A stretch of DNA of 64,000 nucleotides from Paracoccaceae bacterium (GCA_021648025.1 JAKITO010000005.1:1-64000), one strand, 5' to 3'; shown: positions 8,491 through 17,654, counted from the first letter of the stretch. A program made the numbers and translations. The notes: generated by a model not told the origin, from the letters alone.

Positions 8491-9471
8491 ATGCCCGTGC
8501 CTGCCCCAAACCTTTACCCGCCCTTCAACATCGTGCGCCTCAGCCATGTGGAATATACCGTCACCGATCTGGCGGCGAGCCGGGCGTTTTATGTCGACAC
8601 CCTTGGCCTGCAAGTCACGTTTGAAGATGACGGCCAAATCTATCTGCGGGCGATGGAAGAACGCGGGCATCATTGCATCGTGCTGACCAAGGCCGACACG
8701 CCAAAGGTCCTGGTCCTTGGTCTGAAACTGTACGACGACGTTGATCTGGACAAGGCGCAGGCATTTTTCACCGGCCGGGGCCTTGCCACTGAATGGGTTG
8801 AACGCCGGTTCATGGGGCGTGTTTTGCGCACGGTTGACCCTTGGGGTATCCCGTTGGAGTTCTATGTGGAAATGGACAGATTGCCGACAATTCATCAGCA
8901 ATACAGGCTCTATAAGGGGGCAAAACCCCTAAGGATCGACCATTTCAACATGTTCAGTTCTGACGTAGACGCCAGTGTGGCATTTTATACCGACATCGGT
9001 TTTCGCACCACCGAATACACCGAGGACGAAGAAAGCGGTAGAACCTGGGCCGCGTGGATGCACCGCAAGGGTGGTGTTCATGACGTGGCCTTTACCAATG
9101 GGCTGGGGCCGCGATTGCACCATACGGCGTTCTGGGTGTCGACGCCTTTGAACATCATTGACCTGCTCGATCTGATGGCGACCACCGGCTATGTCAGCAA
9201 TATCGAACGTGGTCCGGGGCGGCATGGTATTTCCAATGCATTTTTTCTGTATGTGCTGGACCCGGACGGGCATCGGATTGAAATCTATTGTTCCGACTAT
9301 CAAACGGTTGACCCCGATCTTGAGCCGATACGCTGGGCCTTGGACGACCCGCAACGCCAAACCCTGTGGGGCGCACCCGCCCCGCGCAGCTGGTTCGAAA
9401 ACGGGTCGTGTTTCGCCGGAATAGAGCCTGTTTCGTCCGCCTTGACCGCGCAACCGATTATTGCGCCATGA
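8491..9471 (+). CDS. hpaD: HpaD, 3,4-dihydroxyphenylacetate 2,3-dioxygenase
   Basis: This extradiol ring-cleavage dioxygenase of 326 residues is built from two vicinal-oxygen-chelate modules: LSHVEYTVTDL starts the first at about 18 and IDHFNMFSS the second at about 149. The metal ligands expected for the two-His-one-Glu site are H151, H211 (in LHHTAF) and E264 (in IEIYCSDY). Spacing matches the known Fe or Mn homoprotocatechuate 2,3-dioxygenases. It opens the ring of homoprotocatechuate to give the substrate of HpaE. A translational unit with hpaE and the following decarboxylase gene is likely from the short gaps. Confidence 0.93.
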   Translation: MPVPAPNLYPPFNIVRLSHVEYTVTDLAASRAFYVDTLGLQVTFEDDGQIYLRAMEERGHHCIVLTKADTPKVLVLGLKLYDDVDLDKAQAFFTGRGLATEWVERRFMGRVLRTVDPWGIPLEFYVEMDRLPTIHQQYRLYKGAKPLRIDHFNMFSSDVDASVAFYTDIGFRTTEYTEDEESGRTWAAWMHRKGGVHDVAFTNGLGPRLHHTAFWVSTPLNIIDLLDLMATTGYVSNIERGPGRHGISNAFFLYVLDPDGHRIEIYCSDYQTVDPDLEPIRWALDDPQRQTLWGAPAPRSWFENGSCFAGIEPVSSALTAQPIIAP

Positions 9472-9484
9472 TGGGGACAGCGAC

Positions 9485-10900
9485 ATGAATTGGGATGAAT
9501 TTGCGCCTTGGGGCAAGCGCGCGGCAGAATGGGCGCAGGACTATCATCTAAGTAAATCGGAACGCCCGGTGCGTGCTCAGACCGAACCGGGCGAGGTGCT
9601 GAATGCTTTGCCCGACAGCCCGCCAGACCTGCCCGAAGACATGGAACAGGTGTTTGACGATTTTGAGAAAATCATCATGCCCGGCATCACCCACTGGCAA
9701 CACCCAAGGTTCTTTGCCTATTTCTGCAACAACGCTACGCCAGCATCGGTTCTGGCCGAATACATGATCGCCAACCTGTCGGTGCAAAGCATGCTTTGGC
9801 AGACATCCCCAGCCGCAACCGAGTTGGAAACCCGCGTGCTTGACTGGCTGCGCCTCGCGCTGGGCCTGCCTGCGGGTTTTCACGGCGTCATTCAGGACAG
9901 CGCCAGCGGGGCAACTTTGGCCGCCGTTCTGACCATGCGTGAACGGGCCTTGAACTGGCGTGGCAACAAAGAGGGGCTGGCAGGTCTTCGCCCGGTGCGG
10001 GTCTATGCCTCGCGCGAGGTGCATACCTCGATTGACCGCGCCATCTGGATCGCCGGTATCGGCGAGGCAAATCTGGTGCGTATCCCGGTCAAAGGCGCAA
10101 ACCGGATGATGGACACAGCCGCACTTGATGCGGCAATCAAGGCCGATATTGTGGCCGGGTATCAGCCCGCCGGGATTATCGCCTGCGTTGGTGGCACCGG
10201 TGTCGGGGCGTCGGACGATATTGCCGCCGTAAGTGCGGTGGCGCGGAAACATCAGTTGTATCTGCACGTAGATGCCGCCTGGGCCGGAAATGCGATGATC
10301 TGCTCTGAATTTCGCGCCCTTTGGGAGGGCGTTGACCGCGCGGATTCGATTGTTTTCAACCCCTATAAATGGATCGGCGGGCAGTTCGACGGCTCAGTGC
10401 ATTTTATCCGTTCGCCCGAGGATCTGACCAGAACCCTGGCAATCTCGCCCGAATACCTCAAAACCCACGGCCGCGACGGGGTAATCAATTACTCAGAATG
10501 GTCGATTTCATTGGGTCGTCGTTTTCGCGCGCTAAAATTGTGGTTCCTGATCCGTGCCTATGGGCTTGACGCTCTGCGCACCCGTATACGAAACCATGTA
10601 GGTTGGTCGGTATCATTGCATGACAAAATCTCCGCCACCCCGGATTTTGAAAGCGTCACACCGCCATTCCTGTCGCTATTTTCCTTTCGCTATGCGCCGG
10701 GTGGGGTCGATGATCTGGATGCCCTGAACCAACGTCTGGTTGATGGCATCAATGATGACGGGCGAATATACCTGACCCAGACGCGAGTTGACGGGAAATT
10801 CGCAATCCGCTTTCAGGTGGGCCAGGCCGATACGACTGAACAAGATGTGATGATGGCGCATGACGTGATAACCCAAATTGCAAAGGGTCTTGAAAGATGA
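9485..10900 (+). CDS. PLP-dependent aromatic-amino-acid-type decarboxylase inside the hpa operon
   Basis: The 471-residue protein is of the group II (DDC-like) pyridoxal-phosphate decarboxylase family. The PLP lysine is K295 in FNPYKWIGGQFD. HVDAAWAG supplies the Asp that contacts the pyridine nitrogen, and VIQDSASGATLAAV is the phosphate-binding region. The ATG at 9485 is chosen because MNWDEFAPWGKRAAEW is the family start; an earlier TTG adds eight residues overlapping hpaD. It sits between hpaD and hpaG, the latter overlapped by ATGA. A decarboxylase is not needed for the meta pathway itself. It may convert tyrosine, DOPA or phenylalanine to the amine, or act as an aldehyde synthase, feeding aryl acetates into the pathway. 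The substrate is not determined by sequence. Confidence 0.85.
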   Translation: MNWDEFAPWGKRAAEWAQDYHLSKSERPVRAQTEPGEVLNALPDSPPDLPEDMEQVFDDFEKIIMPGITHWQHPRFFAYFCNNATPASVLAEYMIANLSVQSMLWQTSPAATELETRVLDWLRLALGLPAGFHGVIQDSASGATLAAVLTMRERALNWRGNKEGLAGLRPVRVYASREVHTSIDRAIWIAGIGEANLVRIPVKGANRMMDTAALDAAIKADIVAGYQPAGIIACVGGTGVGASDDIAAVSAVARKHQLYLHVDAAWAGNAMICSEFRALWEGVDRADSIVFNPYKWIGGQFDGSVHFIRSPEDLTRTLAISPEYLKTHGRDGVINYSEWSISLGRRFRALKLWFLIRAYGLDALRTRIRNHVGWSVSLHDKISATPDFESVTPPFLSLFSFRYAPGGVDDLDALNQRLVDGINDDGRIYLTQTRVDGKFAIRFQVGQADTTEQDVMMAHDVITQIAKGLER

Positions 10901-11757
10901 GGAAATTCGCAACCTACATCGCCAACGGTGACACCTTTTATGGCGCCGTAACGGATCAGGGCATGATTGCCCTGTCGCCGGATTTCCCGCACTGGCCGAC
11001 CTTGCGCCAAGTGATTGCCGCCGATGCGCTTTATGATCTGGCCGTCGCGGCGGGGGGCAAGCCAGTCACCCACCCAACCGGCACATTCACCTATTCAATC
11101 CCCATCCCCGCACCGGAAAAGATCATCTGCGTCGGCGTCAATTTCCCGGCCCGCAACGCCGAATACAAAGACGGGCAGGATGCCCCGCCCAACCCTTCGC
11201 TGTTCATCCGCTTTGCACGTTCGTTCACCGGCCATGACCAACCCTTGATCCGCCCGCCGGAAACCCCGCAACTGGATTACGAAGGCGAGGTGGCGATTGT
11301 CATCGGCAAAACCGGCCGCCGGATTGCTGAAAAAGACGCCTATGACCACATCGCCGCCATCACCCTGTGCAACGAAGGTACGTTGCGCGATTGGGTCCGC
11401 CACGCCAAATTCAACGTCACCCAAGGCAAGAACTGGGAACAATCGGGCGCAATTGGCCCGTGGCTGGTGCCGTTCACCTCATCCGACCAACTGAAAGACA
11501 TACGCCTGACCACCCGGGTCAATGGCGAACTGCGTCAGGACGACAGGACCTCGCGGATGCTGTTTCCGATCCCCTGTCAGATCGCCTATATCTCGACCTT
11601 TACCACCTTGGTGCCGGGTGACATCATCGTCACCGGAACCCCCACCGGCGCGGGCGCGCGACTGGACCCGCCGCAATACCTGAAACCGGGGGATGTGATC
11701 GAGGTCGAAGCGCAAGGCATCGGGGTTTTGCGCAATACGGTCAAGGACGAAGCATGA
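10897..11757 (+). CDS. hpaG: Fumarylacetoacetate hydrolase family protein, probable HpaG (decarboxylase/isomerase)
   Basis: The 286-residue protein has one FAH catalytic domain. KIICVGVNFPARNAEY opens it, the metal-binding acids lie in QLDYEGEVAIVIGK, and IVTGTPTGAGARL closes it. In the hpa pathway this family decarboxylates 5-oxopent-3-ene-1,2,5-tricarboxylate and isomerises the product. The enterobacterial enzyme is often a tandem duplication of about 430 residues; this one has a single domain and probably works as an oligomer. It overlaps the upstream decarboxylase and the downstream hydratase by four bases each. The role rests on family plus operon context. Confidence 0.83.
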   Translation: MRKFATYIANGDTFYGAVTDQGMIALSPDFPHWPTLRQVIAADALYDLAVAAGGKPVTHPTGTFTYSIPIPAPEKIICVGVNFPARNAEYKDGQDAPPNPSLFIRFARSFTGHDQPLIRPPETPQLDYEGEVAIVIGKTGRRIAEKDAYDHIAAITLCNEGTLRDWVRHAKFNVTQGKNWEQSGAIGPWLVPFTSSDQLKDIRLTTRVNGELRQDDRTSRMLFPIPCQIAYISTFTTLVPGDIIVTGTPTGAGARLDPPQYLKPGDVIEVEAQGIGVLRNTVKDEA

Positions 11758-12554
11758 CCCCGGATGAAGTCACTCAGGCCGCTACGGCGCTGTTTCAGGC
11801 CGAACAGTCGGGCGTGCAAACCGGCCTGTTATCGTTGCAATTCCCGGACATGACGATGGACGATGCTTACGGTGTTCAGGCGGCATATGTGGCTCTAAAG
11901 CAGGCGTTGGGGTGCAAACGCATCGGCTGGAAAATCGGCCTGACCAGCCGCGCCATGCAGGACGCCCTGAAGATCGAAACCCCCGACAGCGGTGTTTTGC
12001 TGGACGATATGCTGTTTCAAACCGGCAGCACGATCCCGGCTGGCCGCTTTATCCAACCCCGGGTCGAGGCCGAAATTGCCTTTGTCATGAAATCGCCTTT
12101 GTCCGGCGCAGATTGCACCCGCGAGGACATCGTCAACGCCACTGATTATGTCACCCCGGCATTGGAAATCCTCGACACCCGCATTTTACGCCGCGACCCC
12201 GAAACCGGACAAACCCGGATCATTACCGATACCATTTCGGACAACGCTGCCAATGCCGGCATTGTGTTGGGCGCTGAACGCCACGCCATCGACGCACATG
12301 ATCTGCGCTGGACCGGCGCAATTGTCGCGCGCAACGGCACGGTCGAAGAAACCGGTCTGGGGGCCGGGGTATTGAATGACCCGGTAACATCCGTTCTTTG
12401 GCTGGCCCGGCGCATGGCAGGATATGGACAAAGCATCAAACCCGGGGATATCGTCCTCTCGGGGTCATTCATCCGCCCGCTGGAGGCCCCGCCCGGATCA
12501 GAAATTACTGCTGACTATGGCCCGTTCGGCACTGTCAGTATCACTTTTTCCTAA
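11754..12554 (+). CDS. hpaH: HpaH, 2-oxohept-4-ene-1,7-dioate hydratase
   Basis: The 266-residue protein belongs to the hydratase group of the FAH-related superfamily (HpaH/MhpD type). Family sequence includes AYGVQAAYVALK near residue 40, GWKIGLTS at about 61, and FIQPRVEAEIAFVM with metal-binding acids at about 100. It adds water to 2-oxohept-4-ene-1,7-dioate to give 4-hydroxy-2-oxoheptanedioate, the substrate of the next gene product, HpaI. It overlaps hpaG by ATGA and is followed by hpaI after 14 bases. Confidence 0.9.
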   Translation: MTPDEVTQAATALFQAEQSGVQTGLLSLQFPDMTMDDAYGVQAAYVALKQALGCKRIGWKIGLTSRAMQDALKIETPDSGVLLDDMLFQTGSTIPAGRFIQPRVEAEIAFVMKSPLSGADCTREDIVNATDYVTPALEILDTRILRRDPETGQTRIITDTISDNAANAGIVLGAERHAIDAHDLRWTGAIVARNGTVEETGLGAGVLNDPVTSVLWLARRMAGYGQSIKPGDIVLSGSFIRPLEAPPGSEITADYGPFGTVSITFS

Positions 12555-12568
12555 AAGGAATCAAATCT

Positions 12569-13336
12569 ATGCCTGCTCCCGTCAATACCTTTAAACAAGC
12601 CCTTCAAACCAACCGCCCTTTATTTGGCTGCTGGCTAAGCCTTGCCGATGCCGGGGCGGCCGAAATGATCGGCACGGCCGGGTTTGACTGGGTTTTGATC
12701 GACGGCGAACATGCTCCCAATGATATCCGTTCGATCCGTGACCAGCTTGTGGCGCTTCAGGCCAGCGAATCGCCGGTTATCGTGCGGGTGCCGGTGGGCG
12801 AGACATGGCTGATCAAACAGGTGCTGGACGTGGGCGTGCAAACGGTGATGGTGCCGATGGTGGAAAGCGCCGAACAGGCGCGCGAATTGGTGCGTGCCTG
12901 CACCTATCCGCCGGAAGGCACGCGCGGTGTTGGCGCGTCAGCGGCGCGTGCGGCGCGGTTTGGCGGGATCAAGGATTACCTGACCACAGCCGACGAACAG
13001 ATTTGCCTGCTGGTCCAAGTGGAAAACCGCGCCGGAATCGCCAATCTGGACGAAATACTTGGCGTAGACGGCGTGGACGGTGTTTTCATCGGCCCGTCTG
13101 ACCTGTCCACTGACATGGGCTTCAAAGGCGACTTTGGCGCGCCCGAGGTGCAGGCCGTCATCCACGACGCACTGCGCCGGATAAAAGCGGCTGGCAAGTC
13201 CCCGGGTGTGATGTCTCTGGGTGATCTGACACCGGGTTATCTGGACGCGGATGCCCAGTTCATTGCCGTGGCCATAGATGTCCTTTTGATGATGACCGCC
13301 GCCCGCGAGAACGTAGCGAAATGGAAGTCCGGATAA
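12569..13336 (+). CDS. hpaI: HpaI, 4-hydroxy-2-oxoheptanedioate aldolase
   Basis: This class II metal-dependent aldolase of the HpcH/HpaI family is 255 residues, of normal length. It has FDWVLIDGEHAPND with the substrate-side acids, the basic patch EGTRGVGASAARAARFG, and metal ligands in LLVQVEN and FIGPSDLSTDMG. It splits 4-hydroxy-2-oxoheptanedioate into pyruvate and succinate semialdehyde, ending the meta pathway. AAAAGGAATC precedes the ATG. It is the last gene of the operon; no succinate-semialdehyde dehydrogenase follows. Confidence 0.92.
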   Translation: MPAPVNTFKQALQTNRPLFGCWLSLADAGAAEMIGTAGFDWVLIDGEHAPNDIRSIRDQLVALQASESPVIVRVPVGETWLIKQVLDVGVQTVMVPMVESAEQARELVRACTYPPEGTRGVGASAARAARFGGIKDYLTTADEQICLLVQVENRAGIANLDEILGVDGVDGVFIGPSDLSTDMGFKGDFGAPEVQAVIHDALRRIKAAGKSPGVMSLGDLTPGYLDADAQFIAVAIDVLLMMTAARENVAKWKSG

Positions 13337-13478
13337 TACCAGGCTGCATCTGGGATGGAAGTGTCATATTGGCATTGATCAACTGCGGACAAACACCACA
13401 GCCCTTTCCGGAAAACGTGGTCATGCCACAAGGTCAGGGCTTTCTGACTTTGGTATAGGTTCCTGCACTTTTGGGTCT

Positions 13479-15149
13479 TCAAGCAAAACTTCCCTGACAA
13501 AACCACCCCGGCGACATGGTGCCCCCATGCCCGTAATACAGCCACAACCTCTCTCCTTGCAGCGTCGTCACCACCCAGTAATCCCGCACCCCGCTGCGCC
13601 AGTTCGGATCGTCCAGCCACCACTCCGGCGCAATTCTCTCCGGGCCTGTGGCCAGCGCCAGATCCCAGCTCTGCCTGCGCCAGCGAAACCCGGCAGGCAC
13701 CATCGGGTTATCCGGTGCCAGCACCACCTCGGGGGGCCATAACAACATTGGACGCGGGTTTTGCGGCACCGGCCAGACCTCCCGCGCAGGTTCAGACCAT
13801 GCCGCCGCCAGAACCTGCGCCGTCTTCTCAGGAATATGGCTTGAGGCGGGATGCCGCCGGGTGATCGCCTCAAGACCCACCCGTGCCCCCAAACGGCCAA
13901 TCAGATCGTCCAGCGCAGTATTCCCGGCCAGCCGCTCGCTTGCCGCCCGCCCCGCCTGTAAATGCCCGGCTTTGGTCCGCGCATGCACCGGTTCGCTCTG
14001 CACTACCTCGATTCTCAGCATATCAATGCCAAATCCGGCATCAATCTGATCCAGCTTTAACTCCAGCAACGGACGAATGCGCGCCGGGTCCTGCGCCGGG
14101 CGGGCCAGTCCGACGGTGATCACCTCGGCACTCTGATCGATACGGTGCGCTTCAAGCCGCAAGGTCCGCACCCCCCGTCCCTTATCCTGCAACTGGGCAC
14201 ATAACCTTGACAACAAACGGTCAATCCCGGCCAGCAGATCATCCTTTAACCCAATTGGTTCCGGCAACGTCAAGCGCACCGCAAAGCGGTGCGCCGGGCG
14301 CGCCGGAGCCACCGGCTCTGGTGCGCTGCCCATGGCCTGATCTAGCCGCAGCACCAAGCCCTTGCCAAACCGGCGCGCCAGCCCTGCACGAGGCTGGCCC
14401 AGCAAATCCTCAATCCGGCGCAGCCCCAGCCGGTTCAACTGCGTGGCGGTATCCCCTTCCAGCCGCAAAGCGGCGACCGGCAGCGGCGCTAGCGCGCCGT
14501 AGCATTGCCCCGGCGGGGCAATGCGTGCAAAGTTGTTGGTTGTGCGATCAGGGGTAACGTTCATCGGTGGCGCGGCTTCGCCGCGAGTCCAGTGGCGCCG
14601 TTTCACGGCGCGGGCGCGCGTCGCGCGGGCCTCTTGCGAGATGGCGTCGCCGCTGCGCGTCGACTCTGCCGCCTGTCCGGCATAGCGCGCCAAAGCCCAG
14701 GCCGCCCCCAGCGTGTCGGCAATACCGGCTTGCAGGCTTAGCCCCATATCAGCGCAATCCGCTTCGATCACCCCAAGCAAGGCGGCTTCGCCGCCAAAAA
14801 GATGCGCACACCCCGTCAGATCAATCATCAGCCCCTCTGGGGACTCCTCGGCGACCCACGGGCTGAATTTGCCGGCCCAGCGCCGCAAGGCTGCCAGAAA
14901 CGCCACCTCGGCCGGGGTATTGCGCGCACGGGTGATCAGGCCCGCGCACATGGCAAAAGCATCGCGCACCGGCTGGCCCATCTGTACCCCGGCCACAGAT
15001 GCTGCAAGATTCAGCGAGGTGATCACCTGCGCATTGGCCTGCTCGGCAACAATTCCCAGCGGACCCTCCAACACCCCACGCTCGGCACGCATCACCCGTT
15101 CAGCCCCGAAACGGGGGAACCAAAGCGAAAGAATGCGGCGATTGGGCAT
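13479..15149 (-). CDS. imuB: ImuB-type DNA polymerase Y family protein
   Basis: The protein is 556 residues. The start RRILSLWFPRFGAERVMRAE and the phrase GLMIDLTGCAHLFGGEAALL are characteristic of ImuB. The carboxylates that active Y-family polymerases carry in the first motif are missing, as is usual for ImuB, which acts as a scaffold for the error-prone DnaE2 polymerase in SOS mutagenesis. A helix-hairpin-helix region follows (LNRLGLRRIEDLLGQPRAGLARRFG, about 237-261) and then a little-finger region. The C-terminus WLYYGHGG...SPGWFCQGSFA is normal. Neither imuA nor dnaE2 is next to it, which is atypical. Residues about 180-223 are encoded by a dense set of DNA palindromes. Confidence 0.85.
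   Translation of the reverse strand: MPNRRILSLWFPRFGAERVMRAERGVLEGPLGIVAEQANAQVITSLNLAASVAGVQMGQPVRDAFAMCAGLITRARNTPAEVAFLAALRRWAGKFSPWVAEESPEGLMIDLTGCAHLFGGEAALLGVIEADCADMGLSLQAGIADTLGAAWALARYAGQAAESTRSGDAISQEARATRARAVKRRHWTRGEAAPPMNVTPDRTTNNFARIAPPGQCYGALAPLPVAALRLEGDTATQLNRLGLRRIEDLLGQPRAGLARRFGKGLVLRLDQAMGSAPEPVAPARPAHRFAVRLTLPEPIGLKDDLLAGIDRLLSRLCAQLQDKGRGVRTLRLEAHRIDQSAEVITVGLARPAQDPARIRPLLELKLDQIDAGFGIDMLRIEVVQSEPVHARTKAGHLQAGRAASERLAGNTALDDLIGRLGARVGLEAITRRHPASSHIPEKTAQVLAAAWSEPAREVWPVPQNPRPMLLWPPEVVLAPDNPMVPAGFRWRRQSWDLALATGPERIAPEWWLDDPNWRSGVRDYWVVTTLQGERLWLYYGHGGTMSPGWFCQGSFA
14481..14611. repeat. Cluster of strong palindromes inside imuB
   Basis: Four near-consecutive dyads lie in the coding sequence: CGGCGC/GCGCCG-type arms at 14483-14499, GCATTGCCCC/GGGGCAATGC with loop GGC at 14502-14524, CGCGGC-TTC-GCCGCG at 14571-14585, and GCGCCGT-TTC-ACGGCGC at 14595-14611. 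The first two have the same order and nearly the same sequence as a pair inside polA (37597-37640). They resemble an in-frame palindromic insertion element. Confidence 0.6.
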
Positions 15150-15239
15150 TGGTTGAGGCCATCCGGAAACTATTTGTTCATTATTTGTTCCATATTATGG
15201 AATCCTGGTTTGAGTCGAGTCGGGACAAGGTGCAGCCCC

Positions 15240-15746
15240 ATGAAAAATCACACGCTGCGGCGGCGCTTTGTGCTTTATGGGGCTTTGATTTTCATCGGGC
15301 TTTTGGTCACAGTTTGGACCACGGCCAGCCTGGCCCAGAACGGCGTGACCAATCACGGCGTATTTCAACGGATGGCCGCCATGGGCATCGCTAAGACCGC
15401 CGTTGGCACCCTGACGGATATGGTGGCCGGACGGGTGCGGTTTGATCGCAAAGTGGCCCGTGCAGCCCGCAAGAATCTAATCCGGGTCACCCGTCACATA
15501 CCCAAGGTGTTCAAGCGCCCGGATGGGGACCGGCTTAGCCGGGCAAAGACGGATATCTGGCTTAGTTGGGCTGATTTTGAAATCCGCGCTGAAACGGCGG
15601 AACGGGCCGCCAGACGGTTGCGGGTTGGCCGGTTGACATCCCTGCAGCGGACCCTGCCAGATATGCTAAATGCCTGCCTGAACTGCCATCAGGCCTATCG
15701 CAAACCCGGATTGAATCGACCGCAGGAAAACGGACTGAAAAATTGA
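15240..15746 (+). CDS. Class II c-type cytochrome (cytochrome c'/c-556 like)
   Basis: The protein is 168 residues with a signal peptide or anchor (LYGALIFIGLLVTVWTTASLAQN) ending at about 32. One haem-binding site CLNCH (C146, C149, H150) lies near the C-terminus of an otherwise helical protein, the layout of the cytochrome c'/c-556 family. It should be a periplasmic electron carrier. The ATG at 15240 is used; longer frames upstream overlap imuB antisense and lack coding character. It precedes the glutathione-dependent formaldehyde dehydrogenase by 81 bp. In Rhodobacter the equivalent adhI locus is also next to c-type cytochrome genes, which supports a linked role. Confidence 0.82.
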   Translation: MKNHTLRRRFVLYGALIFIGLLVTVWTTASLAQNGVTNHGVFQRMAAMGIAKTAVGTLTDMVAGRVRFDRKVARAARKNLIRVTRHIPKVFKRPDGDRLSRAKTDIWLSWADFEIRAETAERAARRLRVGRLTSLQRTLPDMLNACLNCHQAYRKPGLNRPQENGLKN

Positions 15747-15827
15747 TGCCATTTGCCAATTGCAGAGTTGAAAAATTCCGGGCATTGGCGCAGGGTTCTT
15801 CCAAACAGTAATGGAAGGAAACACCAC

Positions 15828-16940
15828 ATGCGTACCCGCGCCGCAGTTGCCGTTCAAGCCGGCAAGCCGCTTGAGATCATGGATGTAAATCTTGACGGTC
15901 CCCGCGCAGGCGAGGTTCTGGTTGAGATCAAGGCCACCGGCATCTGCCATACCGATCAGTTCACCCTGTCGGGGGACGATCCCGAAGGGTTGTTCCCGGC
16001 CATTCTTGGCCATGAAGGGGCCGGTGTGGTGATGGAGGTTGGCGAAGGCGTGAAAAGCCTGAAAGTGGGCGACCATGTGATCCCGCTTTATACGCCGGAA
16101 TGTCGGACATGTGAGTATTGCCTGAACCCCAAGACCAACCTGTGCCAGTCGATCCGCGAGACCCAAGGCCAGGGGTTGATGCCCGACGGCACCAGCCGGT
16201 TTTCCATGCTCGATGGCACGCCGATCCTGCACTATATGGGCTGTTCGACATTCGCCAACCATACCGTGATGCCCGAGATTGCGCTGGCGAAAATCCGGCG
16301 TGACGCGCCGTTTGACAAGGTTTGTTATATCGGTTGCGGTGTCACCACCGGCATTGGCGCCGTAATCAACACCGCCAAGGTCGAAATCGGCAGTCGGGCG
16401 ATTGTATTCGGTCTGGGTGGCATTGGCCTGAATGTGGTACAGGGCCTGCGGCTGGCCGGGGCCGACCAGATTGTCGGCGTTGACATCAACCCGGCACGGG
16501 TTGAGATGGCAACAAAGTTCGGCATGACCGATTTCGTCAACCCAACCGAGGTCGAGGGCGATCTGGTTCCGTATCTGGTCAACCTGACCAAAGGTGGCGC
16601 GGATTATACCTTTGATGCCACAGGCAATGTCAACGTTATGCGCACCGCCCTTGAAGCGGCACATAAGGGGTGGGGCGAATCCATTATTATCGGTGTGGCT
16701 CCGGCAGGGGCCGAGATCAGCACAAGGCCGTTCCAACTGGTAACTGGCCGAAGCTGGCGCGGGACCGCGTTTGGCGGCGCAAGCGGGCGCACGGATGTGC
16801 CAAAGATTGTCGACTGGTACATGGACGGAAAAATCGAGATCGACCCGATGATCACCCATACGATGGGGCTGGACGATATCAACAAAGGGTTCGATCTGAT
16901 GCATGCCGGTGAAAGCATCCGAAGCGTGGTGGTGTACTAA
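15828..16940 (+). CDS. frmA: S-(hydroxymethyl)glutathione dehydrogenase / class III alcohol dehydrogenase
   Basis: This zinc-dependent class III alcohol dehydrogenase of 370 residues oxidises the glutathione adduct of formaldehyde to S-formylglutathione. The catalytic zinc site is GICHTDQFT with GHEGAG. The structural zinc loop is [17 protein letters not shown] with four Cys. [19 protein letters not shown] is the NAD-binding fold. The ATG at 15828 follows GGAAGGA; an upstream in-frame start at 15753 lacks family sequence. The next enzyme, S-formylglutathione hydrolase, is about 5 kb away at 22.1 kb rather than adjacent. The Rhodobacter name is adhI. Confidence 0.95.
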   Translation: MRTRAAVAVQAGKPLEIMDVNLDGPRAGEVLVEIKATGICHTDQFTLSGDDPEGLFPAILGHEGAGVVMEVGEGVKSLKVGDHVIPLYTPECRTCEYCLNPKTNLCQSIRETQGQGLMPDGTSRFSMLDGTPILHYMGCSTFANHTVMPEIALAKIRRDAPFDKVCYIGCGVTTGIGAVINTAKVEIGSRAIVFGLGGIGLNVVQGLRLAGADQIVGVDINPARVEMATKFGMTDFVNPTEVEGDLVPYLVNLTKGGADYTFDATGNVNVMRTALEAAHKGWGESIIIGVAPAGAEISTRPFQLVTGRSWRGTAFGGASGRTDVPKIVDWYMDGKIEIDPMITHTMGLDDINKGFDLMHAGESIRSVVVY

Positions 16941-17654
16941 GTGCCACGCGATACCCCGCTTCTTGCCGTTCTGATCGACGCCGACAACACGTCGCCCAAA
17001 TATACCAAGGCGATCTTTGATGAGATCGCCACTTTGGGCGAAGCTTCTGTACGCCGCTGTTACGGTGATTTCTCAAGCCAGCAGATGGCCGGGTGGTCGC
17101 GGGTTCAGGCCGAATTTGGCCTGGTGCCACATCATCAACCCGCCAATACCGTCGGCAAGAATGCCAGCGACATCGCACTGGTGATCGACGCCATGGATCT
17201 GCTGCATTCCGGCCGGTTTGACGGGTTTGTACTGGTGTCTTCGGACAGTGATTTTACCAGGCTTGCCAGCCGCATTCGCGAACAGGGGCTGGATGTCTAT
17301 GGCATGGGCATGGAAAAGACCCCAAACGCCTTTCGCAAGGCGTGCAAGCGGTTCATCTATCTTGAGAACCTTGAAAGTGGCCTGGAACAGCCCGAAACCC
17401 CCAGCAGCAAACCGCCTGCCAAGAAATCCCCGAATCAGGCCCGCGATCTGATCCTCAAGGCGATGGACGCCATTGACCAAGAGGACGATTGGTATGCCCT
17501 TGGCCCCTTGGGTCAATTCATCACCGCTGCCAATCCGGATTTTGACACGCGCAGCTATGGCAAGCGCAAGCTTTCAGATCTGGTGGCATCGCTGAAAGTG
17601 CTGGAAACAAAACGCGGTGATCGCAATCAAATCCTTGTGCGCCGCATAGATTAG
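16941..17654 (+). CDS. NYN-domain ribonuclease-like protein with C-terminal LOTUS (OST-HTH) domain
   Basis: The protein is 237 residues. The N-terminal NYN/PIN-like domain (about 7-140) shows LLAVLIDADN at 7-16, DIALVIDAMDLLH in the middle and LVSSDSDFTRLASRIRE, the acidic residues expected for metal-dependent RNase activity (LabA-like group). After a Pro/Lys linker (about 147-162) comes an OST-HTH/LOTUS domain: DDWYALGPLGQFI...DFDTRSYGKRKLSDLVASL, an RNA-binding fold. The GTG start at 16941 directly follows the stop of frmA, so translation is probably coupled. The likely role is RNA processing or decay; the target is unknown. Confidence 0.82.
   Translation: MPRDTPLLAVLIDADNTSPKYTKAIFDEIATLGEASVRRCYGDFSSQQMAGWSRVQAEFGLVPHHQPANTVGKNASDIALVIDAMDLLHSGRFDGFVLVSSDSDFTRLASRIREQGLDVYGMGMEKTPNAFRKACKRFIYLENLESGLEQPETPSSKPPAKKSPNQARDLILKAMDAIDQEDDWYALGPLGQFITAANPDFDTRSYGKRKLSDLVASLKVLETKRGDRNQILVRRID

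Noticed and set aside
13237-13623. 128-residue frame across the hpaI-imuB gap
   Set aside because: Overlaps the 3' ends of two conserved genes and has no recognisable sequence; not evidence for a dnaE2 remnant.
15666-16904. 412-residue frame antisense to the formaldehyde dehydrogenase
   Set aside because: Lies entirely opposite a clearly conserved gene and shows no family sequence.
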